From assembly GCF_052324685.1 (NCBI RefSeq), contig NC_135226.1, positions 16,517,384 through 16,581,383 of the forward strand: a DNA stretch of 64,000 bases, given 5' to 3'. Below, in pieces: positions 21,136 through 31,834 of the stretch. Below the pieces are notes generated by a model. It had not been told where the DNA came from, made no database searches, and saw only the letters and a program-made list of their open reading frames with translations. Each line of letters begins with the position of its first letter. Positions within the stretch are counted from its first letter, which is position 1. Both the position numbers and the translations under genes were made by a program. Source of the stretch: Brachyhypopomus gauderio (taxonomy: Eukaryota > Chordata > Actinopteri > Gymnotiformes > Hypopomidae).

Positions 21136-22074
21136 ATGGGAAATTCATCTGCAGAGTTTACGTTTGTGCTTCATGGACTTACTGACACAAAAACAAACAT
21201 CCACATGTACTTTGGATTTGGTCTTGTTTTCTATATTGTGACAGTGTTGGTCAATTTGTTGCTAATTATGACAGTTATTTTGGATAAGACGCTTCATGAA
21301 CCTATGTATCTTTTTATATGCAGTTTGTTTGTTAATGGAATATGTGGTGCTTCTGCCTTCTATCCAAATATCCTTGCTGATCTTTTATCTGACACTCATG
21401 TTATTTCATATACAGCATGTCTGACACAAATGTGTGTAATTTATTCTTATGTATTGTATGAATTCACATGTCTAACAGTCATGGCATATGACCGATATGT
21501 AGCTATTTGTAAACCTTTGGAATATCTGTGTATTATGACCCACCAGAAGGTTATAAAACTGCTTACTTGTATCTGTCTCTTCTCCATAACAGAGTCATTA
21601 ATTGGTGCTGCACTGACCATCCGGCTTCCCTTATGTGGCAATGACATTGACAAGCTTTACTGCTCAAACTGGGAGGTTGTTAAACTCTCTTGCACAGATG
21701 TAACTGTGAACAATGTGTATGGGTACATTCTAATATTTTCTCATATTTCCCAAGGCATGTTCATCATTCTGTCATATATTCACATCATCAGAGTTTCATT
21801 ACAGTCTAAAGCAGGAAGAGTTAAATTTATGCAAACATGCCTTCCTCATTTAATTACCCTCATGAATTTCAGTGTTTCCATAATCTTTGATGTCATGTAT
21901 TCTCGCTATGGCAAAAGCCAGGGGTTGCAAGCTATGCGCAATATCTTGGGTATAGAGTATCTTGTTGTACCTCCCCTACTAAACCCCATAATATATGGAA
22001 TAAACTTGTCCCACATACGGCAACAGTTTTTAAAAATGTTCAGGCACAAACTTGAAGCTGTGAGACAGAGCTGA
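21136..22074 (+). CDS. Odorant receptor OR3 (312 aa)
   Basis: Intact olfactory GPCR. The start lines up with the paralogues but the second codon is Gly (MGNSSAEF). It has LHEPMYLFIC, MAYDRYVAIC, the loop-2 cysteine set, RVKFMQTC and PPLLNPIIYGIN at the expected spacing. TM3 (QMCVIYSYVLYEF) and TM4 (TCICLFSITESLIGAAL) place it with OR1 and the body of OR6. The tail MFRHKLEAVRQS matches the tail of OR4 and most of that of OR6. Codon use and length are ordinary for the cluster. Its promoter has been split by a hAT element. Confidence 0.95.
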   Translation: MGNSSAEFTFVLHGLTDTKTNIHMYFGFGLVFYIVTVLVNLLLIMTVILDKTLHEPMYLFICSLFVNGICGASAFYPNILADLLSDTHVISYTACLTQMCVIYSYVLYEFTCLTVMAYDRYVAICKPLEYLCIMTHQKVIKLLTCICLFSITESLIGAALTIRLPLCGNDIDKLYCSNWEVVKLSCTDVTVNNVYGYILIFSHISQGMFIILSYIHIIRVSLQSKAGRVKFMQTCLPHLITLMNFSVSIIFDVMYSRYGKSQGLQAMRNILGIEYLVVPPLLNPIIYGINLSHIRQQFLKMFRHKLEAVRQS

Positions 22075-23885
22075 TATTGCTGTTCTGTGTAACAGTAACC
22101 CATCTGTCTCAATTCAGGCAATCAGTCTAGGATTACAGTTGCCTGTGGGCTGTTTCTAAGATAAATGGAAAGGACTCACACAAGGGGATTTCAAATCATA
22201 ATCCATAGTGCTCTACATGTCTAAGCAATTTGTGATTATTATTACTGGGGGAATTTTCTGCTTCATGCATTTGACTCAATCTAAATATAGCTGCCTCAAA
22301 TATTATTTAAAGTAAATAATTTTATAAAGATTTCTGTGTAGTAAAATACATCATGCATATACATTAGAATGAATTATGATTGCCTGTATTACTGAACTCA
22401 TTCTAACAAATACATCACATAAAACAATGAAAATTCTCTAGTTGTGTGAATGATCAAGTTTAGTGGCTGACTTTCTTTCTTATTCCATCTTGTAATGCTT
22501 CAAAGAACTTGTCTTGTTGAACAAAAGAACAGCCATGTTAAATTATAAAATTTTAAACAAAACTTTGGCTGAAAGGCAGAATATTACCATAAAGCCATTC
22601 ACTAAATCTGTTACTTTAACATTCTCTGGCTGTTTCCATTCAAGTTATTTTTTATGAAAATTGCTTTAGTGCTTAACATTTGGAAATAGAAATTGTCTTA
22701 ATTCTAAAACATTGCATTCATAAGTTGTGTCATCAAGCATTTTATATGCTAAAGCAATTGAACATGAAAATGAGAAAAAAAAGTGCTTTTGCACTTAAAA
22801 TGTTTGAACCAAGGTTATAATAGTTTTGGATTTTTCATTATAGTTTAGTTTTTATTTAATTGTGAATTTTTTTTCTAATTCAGTTAGTTTTAATTCGTTT
22901 TAGAACATATTTGCTAGTTCTTATTAGTAAATATTTTTTTAAGCTTAGTTTTAGTTTTGTTTTCATTAGTTCTAGTATTTGGTTCGAGTGAAAAACTAAA
23001 GGCTTTTTGAAGGCAATCGAGTCACACAGTCGTGTTGACATCCCAGTCTCAACACATTAACCAGTGCATCCTCCCGCTTGCAGTTTTCCTGCATATTAAT
23101 TAACCAGCAGCTATTTGATCACTGAAGAAAATTGTCCATTATGGTTGTGTCCATCCCGGTGCTACCTAGCCGGAATGTTGCTTCTCTTTCAGCGGAGCTA
23201 CTCAGAGAGTCTAGCTTGTCAAGGTACTGGCATTTAGCCCTATTATGTGAGCTCAACCCCCACAAAATCCACCAGCCACTTGCACATCTCGCAACCTGTG
23301 AAACAATACTTTATGAAACAGGCATATGGGACCTAGCATATGGGGACAAACATAGTCATAGGAACAGGAACAGACACATATGAGACCTGAAACAAGTACA
23401 TCAAAAGAGGCACAAACTGAAGTAATCATAGGAACCAGAACAGCATGAGGGACAGGAGACAGTAACACCAGGGCACCCACAGGGAACACAGTATGCACTG
23501 GGGAACTACAAGGTGCGGATATGTAGAGGACATGACTATAGAACTCCACTGGAAACAGACCATCCATACATATATATTTTTTAATTATTATCTGTCACTT
23601 TATTGTTTTTTTTTTAAATAATATTTGTGAGAGGGTATCAGCAGTCAGGAGCGACAAGTTGGTATTTTCCTCAGAGCCTGTAGAGGGCGCTCGGTGCTGA
23701 TTGTTAGGAAAACTAATGCCTCTGGCAAAATACAAAAAGGTCAGAAGGTCACAGATTATATATTTTTTAACTATCTGTCAACCTCAGGAAATTATTTATG
23801 CTCAAATGGTACAATAAGCTTTTAAGTTTAAACATTTAAGGCAATTCGTTTCCTCAAATCATGCGAGTTGACTTAGCTCAGGTGG
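22075..23885. other. OR3 downstream flank
   Basis: 22080-22700 resembles the flanks of OR1, OR4 and OR6 (TGTTCTGTGTAACAGTA soon after the stop; CATCATGCATATA further on). 22810-22990 is a T-rich repeat with GGTTATAATAGTTTTGGATT, a word seen in common fish MITEs. 23100-23570 has LTR-retrotransposon-like composition (GGAACAGGAACAG words) without usable boundaries. Confidence 0.4.
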
Positions 23886-24396
23886 GAGGGTCCGTGCGGC
23901 GAAAATGAGGTAATCGTAGTGGCTCCGCCCGTGCGCGAGGGCCTCACACGCTGTCGATTCGTGCCACGCTTCAGTGCAATGAACAAAGTCATGTTTGCCG
24001 GGTCCATACACCTTTATAAGGTGGAATTAAAGCACGTGTATGTCACTTTAAAGGTCCATTTCAATATTTTCCAGCACGTTAAACTTAATTAAGTAAAATA
24101 TTTATACCTATACTCGAAATGATTCGAAATAATTCGCTTTTTATCACATTATTTAATAGTTGTTTATTTTCAAAACGCCCAATATTAACGTCTTCATGTT
24201 CTCTCGTGTTTCGTCCTGGAATTACAAGCGGCTCGTATTTATTAACGTAATACAAGAGAACTGTTCAGTCAGACAGATATTTGTTGTGAAACGAAGTAGT
24301 TACTATTTCAAGCATTTTCAAGTACTTTAGCCTAAATTCCAGCACTTTTCAAACCTGGAACACAATGCAACTTTAAAATTCATCAGGTAAATGTGT
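23886..24396. mobile_element. Second copy of the Harbinger-like MITE, ends lost
   Basis: About 510 bp align by eye with 3176-3625 of the complete copy (GGTCCGTGCGGCGAAAATGA, then CATACACCTTTATAAGGTGG, then CCAGCACTTTTCAAACCTGG). It also contains the GAACTGTTCAGTCAGACAG segment missing from the 3139 copy but present in the hAT-carried versions. The inverted ends are not present. Confidence 0.7.
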
Positions 24397-25440
24397 TTCC
24401 TTTCTTTTCTGCACTCCAGATTTCTGTATTTACTTTAACTATCCACCACTGTATTTCTCGCTGTTGGGCGGGTACCAGCCGGTTACGGTCGCTGGATCAA
24501 TCAATTTTTCAGTGGGAGGCAGGGGTGTATGCACTTAATGGAAAATATGCAGATAGGTAAAAACACATATACTTTAGCCATTGAGCTTATTTTGAGTACA
24601 GAATTTTATATTAATGAAAGATTTCAAGATTATTTAAAAATTATAGACTTTAAATAAAAAATAATAAATTGCTGGGCTCTTTTATGGGCCCCCCTGGCCC
24701 CTTGTTTATCCAGAGGTGTCAATTCCAGGTTCAAAAAGTAAAAGTCTTTCTGGATTGTGTTGATTCCACTAATTTTACCTGGATTGCACTAATTAGAAAA
24801 TCTATCAAGCTTGAGCAAAATCCTGGTGAGGACTTTTACTTTCTTAACCTGAAAATGACACCTCTGTGTTTATTTACAAAAACTACTGGTAGAAGTATTA
24901 TGCTGCCCTCGCTCTGAGTTCTCTAATTTCACTAGCTAGACAGCGAGTTAACGATGCTTCAAATAATCAAGCTTTGTTTCTTTTAGTGTTGACTTATTTG
25001 TAGAATGGCCTCTAACCATTGACCTCTTTAGGCCGTCGTAAATCTAAGAAAAAATGTACAAGCATAGCATTAGCTAACATCGCAAACTGTCATGTTACAT
25101 GTTAACTGTAGGCTAGACCATACAAATCCATATCAACCCAAATGCACATATTTTTACACAAACAAAAATAAAACCACCATTTTGTCATATTCTGATACTT
25201 ACGGACAAATCTCGTCCAAGGCTACAACGTTTGGAGTTCAACACTAATTCAACACATGAATGGCTCAACATTGCGTAGCCTACAGCCATCTTGAATGATT
25301 TCTTCTTTTTTTACAAAGTTAATGAAACAGTAATGCCAATCGTCCACAAGAGGGTGTCCTGAAATAGTGTACAAAAGACTGCTGCTCGACAAAACTTACA
25401 AGGGGCAAAACAAGTATATCATATTGAGAGTGACTCCAGT
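24397..25440. other. Intergenic, no gene seen
   Basis: AT-rich with short transposon-like words (GGGCCCCCCTGGCCCC near 24690). The 82-codon frame at 24669-24917 has no family features. Confidence 0.35.
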
Positions 25441-25444
25441 AGGA

Positions 25445-25510
25445 TCTTCAGGGAATTCTAATAATTTGCATAGCAGTCACACAAAAAAAATCTGTATGTA
25501 TATTTATACA
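25445..25510 (+). promoter_or_regulatory. OR4 proximal promoter
   Basis: TCTTCAGGGA at 25445-25454, ATTTGCATA at 25464-25472, ACAAAAAAAATCTGTATG, then TATTTATAC at 25501-25509. The start codon is 65 bp further on. Spacing between the first two sites (19 bp start to start) is the same as at OR7. Confidence 0.6.
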
Positions 25511-25574
25511 GGCACCATGTATGGAAAGACATTTTTCAAAGTCTAGAGTTTTTGTCCAGATGTACTGAGAAGTG

Positions 25575-26513
25575 ATGGAAAATGCATCAATAGAGTTTGT
25601 ATTTGTACTTCACGGATTGAATGACACAATGACAAACAAACATATTTACTTTGGATTTGGTCTTCTTCTGTATATTGTGACACTGTTTGTAAATTTGGTA
25701 CTTATTATCACTGTTATTCTAGACAAAGCACTTCATGAACCTATGTATCTGTTCATATGCAATTTGTTTGTAAATGGACTATGGGGTACATCTGCTTTCT
25801 ATCCAAAGATTCTTGCTGATCTTTTATCAGACTCCCATATTATCTCATTTTTAGCATGTCTGGTACAAATATATATGATTTTATGTTATACCATGTGTGA
25901 ACAAACATGTCTAACTGTAATGGCATATGATCGATATGTAGCTATTTGTAAGCCTTTGGAATATCTGGACATTATGACACACCAGAAGGTTGCAAAACTG
26001 CTGGCTTTTAGTTGGCTCTTCTCCTTACTAGTGACATCTATCGGGGCAGTGCTGACAGTCAGAACGCCTTTATGTGGCAATGACATTGACAAACTGTACT
26101 GCTCTAACTGGGAGGTTGTTAAACTCTCTTGCACAGATTTGATTATGATTGATGTATATGGAAACTTTCTTTTACTTTGTCTTGTTTTCCAAGTTACATT
26201 CATTACTGTATCGTATATTCACATAATTAGAGCATCTTTACAGTCCAAGGCAGGCAAGATTAAATTCATGCAGACATGTCTTCCACATTTAATCACTCTC
26301 GTAAACTTTGCACTTTCTCTAGTCTTTGATGGCATGTATTCTCGCTATGGCAAAAGCCAAACACAGCAAGCTCTGCGCAATATCTTTGGCATAGAGCTTC
26401 TTGTTGTGCCTCCTCTCCTAAACCCCATAATATATGGAATGAACTTGTCCCAGATACGGAGACAGGTTGTAAAAATGTTCAGGCACAAACTTAAAGCTGT
26501 GAGACAGAGCTAA
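25575..26513 (+). CDS. Odorant receptor OR4 (312 aa)
   Basis: Intact olfactory GPCR, start at MENASIEF. All class signatures are present (LHEPMYLFIC, MAYDRYVAIC, loop-2 cysteines, KIKFMQTC, PPLLNPIIY). TM3 QIYMILCYTMCEQT and TM5 LIMIDVYGNF pair it with OR7. From about residue 288 onward (NLSQIRRQ, then MFRHKLKAVRQS) and through the 3' flank it instead matches OR3, which suggests a recombinant tail. GLWGTSAF in the TM2-TM3 region is distinctive (others GICGASAF or GIWGASAF). Loop 3 starts HIIRASLQSKAG. Confidence 0.95.
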   Translation: MENASIEFVFVLHGLNDTMTNKHIYFGFGLLLYIVTLFVNLVLIITVILDKALHEPMYLFICNLFVNGLWGTSAFYPKILADLLSDSHIISFLACLVQIYMILCYTMCEQTCLTVMAYDRYVAICKPLEYLDIMTHQKVAKLLAFSWLFSLLVTSIGAVLTVRTPLCGNDIDKLYCSNWEVVKLSCTDLIMIDVYGNFLLLCLVFQVTFITVSYIHIIRASLQSKAGKIKFMQTCLPHLITLVNFALSLVFDGMYSRYGKSQTQQALRNIFGIELLVVPPLLNPIIYGMNLSQIRRQVVKMFRHKLKAVRQS

Positions 26514-27796
26514 TATTGATGTTCTGTGTAACATTAGTAACTTTATAAAAGTAAAGCATTTCAAGATTTCTGTGTAGTAGACATCATGCATATAAATTAG
26601 AATAGATTCTGATTGCCTGTGTTATTGAACTCATTTGAACAAAAACAGCACATAAAATACAAATTCCCTTCAATGACGCAGTGCCAGTCTGTAAAAATTT
26701 ACATGAAACTTAAAGCAGCCCAGAGGAAAATTTTATTGCTTAAATGTTGATCTTTGATGTCTCAGGACACTTATTTGAGATTCTCATTTATGTTTCATTA
26801 AGATATCAACTTTGTCACAGATGTTTCTCCTAAAAGTTCTTAGGAGAAATAGAATTAGACAAAATTGAGACTTGAGAAATCTCTGAGGTTAAAGGAGTCA
26901 AAACTGAGAATTCCAAATGATATCTCTTTCTTGTATTGAATTAATCTCCTTCAAGGCTCCATTTTTACTATAGAATGAAAAGGAAATGACTCAGTTACAT
27001 TTTGTTTCCCCAAATAAACAAATTCATTTTAATTAAGACACAACATTTTACATACATACATTTTATTCTTGCATGCGTCTTGCAACTTCTTTTTTCTTGA
27101 ACAGAAATGTTGCATATGTACAAAAAGAAAAAAAAAAAGAAATTGCAGGAGTAATAACTGAGGTGTTGGTGCAATGTCAGAAACTGAAGTACAATTTATG
27201 TACAACTGAATTAGATGCTAAATAGATTCGAACAAAATACAAACAAAAAACAGTAGCATAATATGATACATCATACATGACAAAGGTAAGACAATATTCC
27301 CTGCAAAACACTGTCTTTTGAGCCTTATTAATTTAACTTAAAAATGTAACTTAAAAAATTTAAATAACTTATGTTAACAAACAATGCTAAATATTAACAA
27401 TACCAAAGCGTAAAACAAAAGAACTCACACTACAAATATGAATTGTCAAGTCAAATCTGGCCAATAGACTGTATGTAATGTAATATAATATATTATATAA
27501 TATGTACGTAATAACTTGTATCCTACAATTTTTCCCCTTTTCTTCAACTGAAAGATTGCTATGCTCGTTTCAAGCATTACTTCTAATAAGTAATATAAAC
27601 AATTTTCATTAAAAAGATAACACTTGTGTGTTAGAACTGTGTATTAACTGTGTATCTAAAACTAAAATATTATTTAAAAATATCTTGTTCATGAAGTTGT
27701 ACATCAGTGTTCTGCGCAAAGAACCTTAGTTTCTTTGGTGGACAGCGGGTTCTCTTGAGCATTTCCCGTGCACCTCACCTACAGTCAGTCAGTCAG
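26514..27796. other. OR4 downstream flank, AT-rich, no gene
   Basis: The first 150 bp are homologous to the OR3 flank (GTTCTGTGTAACATTAG, CATCATGCATATAAATTAGA). From 26750 to 27700 the DNA is strongly AT-rich with poly-A and poly-T runs, with no supported feature. Confidence 0.45.
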
Positions 27797-28115
27797 GCAG
27801 TCATGGCCTGGCGGTTAGGGAACTGGTCTTGTGACCGGAGGGTCGTGGGTTCGATTCCCAGACAGGCCATGACTGAGGTGCCCTTGAGCAAGGCACCTAA
27901 CCCCAACTGCTCCCCGGGCGCCGGGCTAGGGCTGCCCACCGCTCTGGGTACGTTTGATCCACAGCCCCCTAGTAATCACTAGTGTGTGTGTGTGTGTGTT
28001 CTGACTGCACAGATGGGTTAAAAGCGGAGGACAAATTTCGATTGGGGTGTAAAAAATCACAATTGACAAAATATGGCACATTTCATTTTTCATTTTCATT
28101 ACCAGGACTTGCCAT
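27791..28115 (+). mobile_element. tRNA-derived SINE
   Basis: The head folds as a tRNA: TGGCCTG at 27804-27810 pairs with CAGGCCA at 27863-27869. An A-box-like segment (TGGCGGTTAGGG with its lead) and a B box GGTTCGATTCC at 27849-27859 form a Pol III internal promoter. It is followed by the conserved fish SINE body (CCCTTGAGCAAGGCACCTAA, CTGCTCCCCGGGCGCC, GCGGAGGACAAATTTCG) and an AT-rich tail. The acceptor stem is extended to 13 bp by CAGTCA/TGACTG. Confidence 0.85.
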
Positions 28116-28238
28116 TCTGTGAAAAAGATAAAATTGTAAGATTGTCTAAACTCAGGAAATCCAATTTAGCAGAAAATATTTTATTTTAATAAAATAATTG
28201 TTTGTACATGTGGAATCTAGGCTAACATACATACATTA

Positions 28239-28242
<4 letters not shown>

Positions 28243-28305
<63 letters not shown>
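28243..28305. repeat. (AT)n microsatellite
   Basis: About 31 uninterrupted AT dinucleotides. Confidence 0.97.
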
Positions 28306-28306
<1 letters not shown>

Positions 28307-28899
28307 GTGCACACACAAACACACAGTATACAGAGCAAGACCAACAACACTTACGTGTCTGAGCAAACTGGAACCCCAGTGATTTTCCAATCTAAACAAC
28401 CCAAAAATAAATATTTCTGTAACACACTAAAGTAGGAATACTAGTGTATATGTTAATAAAGCAGGCATTTGACGATCATTCTTTTTGTCTGGATTATAAT
28501 GGCTGCAAAAACATGTTTGCAAGTAAACTAAACTATATTAGCATAAATATAGGATGATGCTTACTAAAATTAATCTGGAGAAGAGCTGTATTTTCAGACA
28601 TATATGCTAAAAATGATTTAAGAAAAAAACGTAATGTTTTATGACAAGATGCAATTGGCATGTATTTGTCAAACTACAAACTCTGAACAAAATGTAGAAA
28701 ATGTCTTGGTTATATTGCTAGCATACCAACATCGTTAGCCAGATATCCAGCGGACCGTTACGAAGCTATACCACTAGACTAACAAGTTGTTAGTAATGAC
28801 ACCTGAAATATAACTTAAAACATAGCCTTGTCTTTCGACAAAAATATCACATTTTAAACCAAGTAATGTTAAATAACGTTACTCGTATAACATTCAATG
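28306..28899. other. Intergenic, no gene seen
   Basis: AT-rich sequence between the microsatellite and the CpG-containing patch; nothing recognised. Confidence 0.4.
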
Positions 28900-29300
28900 T
28901 TTGGGTCTATTTACCGTGTGATTTCCCGTCGGATTCCTCAGCAGTTCTTCGTGACTTCACTGAAGGAGGGACTTGCACTTGAACGGACCAATCACAGTCC
29001 ATCTCCCGTACTATTGACTAATTAGGATCGCACACCGCTTTCAGCAGTTCTTTAATTGGATGATGTGGGATGACAACGAAAGGTGCGTTCACAGATCTCT
29101 CCTTCAGAACTGGGGCAATGGCGCAGCGTCTTCTGAAGAAACAGCTGATCCACGGTCAGTTGTTTCAATCTCTTTCATTATTTCCCAGTACAAGTTGATC
29201 GCAAACCTGGCGCATGCGCGATGCTAGGATGGTTGTTACGGTTACGTGGAAGTTCAGTGCTACTTCTCTCACATAATTTGGCCCGCCTTCTGGCTTCGTG
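28900..29300. promoter_or_regulatory. CpG-containing, promoter-like patch
   Basis: Unlike its surroundings, this patch has many CpGs, CCAAT-type words on both strands (GACCAATCAC near 28986, AATTGG near 29055) and a perfect NRF1-type palindrome GCGCATGCGC at 29210-29219. These are features of TATA-less housekeeping promoters, often bidirectional. On the minus strand ACACGGTAAAT at about 28912-28922 could be a splice donor of a non-coding exon. Inferred only. Confidence 0.4.
29118..29154 (+). CDS. Possible first coding exon of an unknown gene
   Basis: An ATG in good context (GCAATGGCG) opens MAQRLLKKQLIH and is followed at 29155 by GTCAGT, a fair splice donor, giving a 37-nt exon ending in phase 1. 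The frame otherwise stops after 27 residues. It sits in the CpG-containing patch. No downstream exon was recognised before the OR ghost, so it could be a relic or have a distant second exon. I do not recognise the protein. Confidence 0.3.
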
Positions 29301-29985
29301 CCTGAATTTGAACGAGGAACCAACAGTGCTGTTTTTTGGGCTACTTTTTAGTTGGTCTACCGCGGGAGTTACAAGTAAACATAAAGAATCGATCGCGATA
29401 TAATACTTAATTTGCTTTACATTTATTTGTGGCCCGGCTCCTCCTTCAAGTTGTGCATCCCTGGGCTGTAGTATGCACTGATAACATGACAAATGTTCAA
29501 TGAACTTTGCGTTGGGCAAAAAAAATCTAACTGGGTGTTATAAATATAATTTATCTTATATTGTAGAAGGAATCTAACTCAGGAGCCCAAAACAACAATA
29601 GCATTATTGGTATTTATGGTATATGATAATTATACAGGCAAGTATCTGGTAATTATATAGGCAAGTTGAATCTGACACTTGACCAAATGCAGAGTTTGTC
29701 CAGTAAATCTTGTCATGTATTTGTATCATTAGGGTTTTTTATTAGTGCTTGCTGTTTTACCATCCAAATGTTCTATGCATAATTGTTTTTCCAGTGAACT
29801 AGTCCTTTTGATCCAGTGTGTGATTTATTAAATTAAGGATACTGCAAAATTGCTAGTTTATTCTAATAAAATGTGAATTCCTGTATTTGTCCATACTGAG
29901 ACTCATTTAATGCAATTGTTTGGTAAATCTGAGCACAATGTGAGACTTTACAGTGATGTGTGAATAAATTCAGAAGGAGACATAT
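29301..29985. other. Intergenic, no gene seen
   Basis: AT-rich; it contains a short local duplication around 29620-29665 (AATTATACAGGCAAGT and AATTATATAGGCAAGT). Confidence 0.4.
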
Positions 29986-29989
29986 GTAT

Positions 29990-30240
29990 AATACTTAATT
30001 TCTGTAGTCTTTACTGAGATCTCTACTAAAATTAAGAAGAGACACATGTAAGATTACTGGAGTCTTTACTAAGATTTATACTAAAACTTAAGAAGAGACA
30101 TGTGAGATTACTGGAGTCTTTACTGAGATTTATACTAAAACTTAAGAAGAGACACATGTGCGATTACTGGAGTCTTTACTGAGATCTCTACTAAAACTCA
30201 AGATGAGACACACAGAAGATTACCAAGATCTTTATCTCAA
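29990..30240. repeat. Minisatellite, about 4 copies of 51-58 bp
   Basis: GTCTTTACTGAGAT-type words recur at about 30009, 30064, 30115 and 30173, each followed by ACTAAAA, AAGAAGAGACACATGT (or near variants) and GATTACTGGA. Confidence 0.8.
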
Positions 30241-30369
30241 GAGACACATTTGAGCAGCAGGAGACTTAAGGAAAAATCTCATTTGTCTTTCCATATAATC
30301 TCAGTGTTGTCTAGGAGAAACTGCAGAGATATTAAGGAGATCTCCTTTTTGATTTTTCTTTCCTCTGGG

Positions 30370-31160
30370 AGTGAGTCAGGGCTGATAATGGTTTTGAGAA
30401 ATAATGTTTGTGTGTCTCAATTCAGGCACACCATACTGTATGACAACATGTATATTTACATGTATATTAAATTTTAGTAATGGAAGCTGATCTCTCTACT
30501 GTAATCAGTTGATTTGCTATGAGAGCTTAGAATTTAATAGTTCTGTCTTGAAATATAAGGCCAAAAATAGATGCCACAGTAAACTCTGTTTAACTGTTAT
30601 TTTCCCATTTGTTTTTGGAAAGTACATTTTCAGCATTTTCACATTCAGTGTTACCACACATAAAAGCTATGTTTTAGATTAATTTACACAAGCCTTGCAA
30701 TATAGAACATACTGTATGTGGCAATTGTCCTGTATGCTGTCTGTTTCTGTTAAAGTTTAAACTACCTTGTTGTACAAGGTGCTATTGAACAGGAAAGTCA
30801 CCAGTGTTAAATTAATTGTAAAAGTGTGTAAGAATTCTCCATTTTATTTGGTCACCTAGTAAAAACATTACAAATAAAGGTAAAAGTAAACATAGGTAAA
30901 GATATAACATGTAGAGTACCAATGTGCATTTTCAAATTCTGCTCTTTAGTCTTCCATGCTCTCATACATTTTATTAGTACAAGATTCTGTGTCTCACTAA
31001 GCATTCAAAGTGCAAGATGCTCTCCCCCCGTTGTTCTTGTAGTTTAGTTCACTACTGTCTGTCTCCTTCTTGCTTTAGTTTGCTGTGATTTTGCTGACTT
31101 ATTTATTTTTTATTGTTTGTAATTTTGAGAGATTGCATAATTGACTGGATAGTTCTATAA
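30370..31160 (+). pseudogene. Orphan 3' flank of a lost OR gene
   Basis: It begins with GTGAGTCAGGGCTGATAATG, which corresponds to the last codons and stop of OR5 and OR7. It then follows their 3' flanks for nearly 800 bp (GCTATGAGAGCTTAGAATT, ATAGATGCCA, TTCAGTGTTACC, GCTCTCATACATTTTATTAG, CTCACTAAGCATTCAAAG). No receptor coding sequence remains upstream. Most simply, a gene copy was duplicated and its body then deleted. Confidence 0.75.
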
Positions 31161-31488
31161 GAAATTTTTGAAAAACTTCTCAAATAAATAAGAAGAAGTA
31201 TACAAAGTAATAGGAATGATTATAGATTGTGACGCACGGTGCAGGGCGAAGGACAAGGCACAGACATCCTTGCTTTCTCTCACGGTCACTTAATTTATAC
31301 AAATATAGCACAGTCAGCGCTCGTGTAAACAACATAAACACACTATGTGTAGACTCAGAACAAAGACCAGCACGGGACACTGTGCGAACGCACATTAAAT
31401 AGACGAACCACATAAACCCCAAATGTTGACAAGACGAGCCACAGGTGAGACCAATAAACACTTGGGCTGTGTTCGAAATAGTCTACAA

Positions 31489-31582
31489 CAGGGGTAATCA
31501 ATTAAATCTTTCCGCGGTCCATTTTTGGCAGATAGCTCAGACCTTAGGTCCGGGTCCGCGGTGGCGAACGAAAGTTGTTGAG

Positions 31583-31621
<39 letters not shown>

Positions 31622-31834
31622 ACGTAACACTCAAATGGGTGGGGGGGGGGGGGGCAACGCAACACTCAAATGGGTGGTGAACGTAACACTCGTCTCCGGT
31701 TTAAAATATAGTCTCCCGTTAAAAATTTTTTGGCATTTGGGTCCGTATCCAGTTAATCAGGAATGTAATTGGGTCCGGACAGGACGGCGTTCGGGTCCGG
31801 ATCCGGACCGCGGTCCGCCATTTGGTGATACCTG
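31489..31834. mobile_element. Small hAT element nested in the MITE
   Basis: 8-bp duplication GTCTACAA (31481-31488 and 31835-31842); ends CAGGGGTAATCAA and TTGGTGATACCTG. Rich in GGTCCG words and containing the poly-G tract. Confidence 0.88.
31584..31619 (+). repeat. 36-base poly-G tract
   Basis: An unbroken run of 36 G, followed by a second run of 14 G at 31641-31654. It could form G-quadruplexes on the + strand, and its length is prone to sequencing error. Confidence 0.9.

Noticed and set aside
27804-27869. Genuine tRNA gene
   Set aside because: The tRNA-like fold is followed directly by a conserved SINE body and the anticodon arm is poor, so it is a SINE head.
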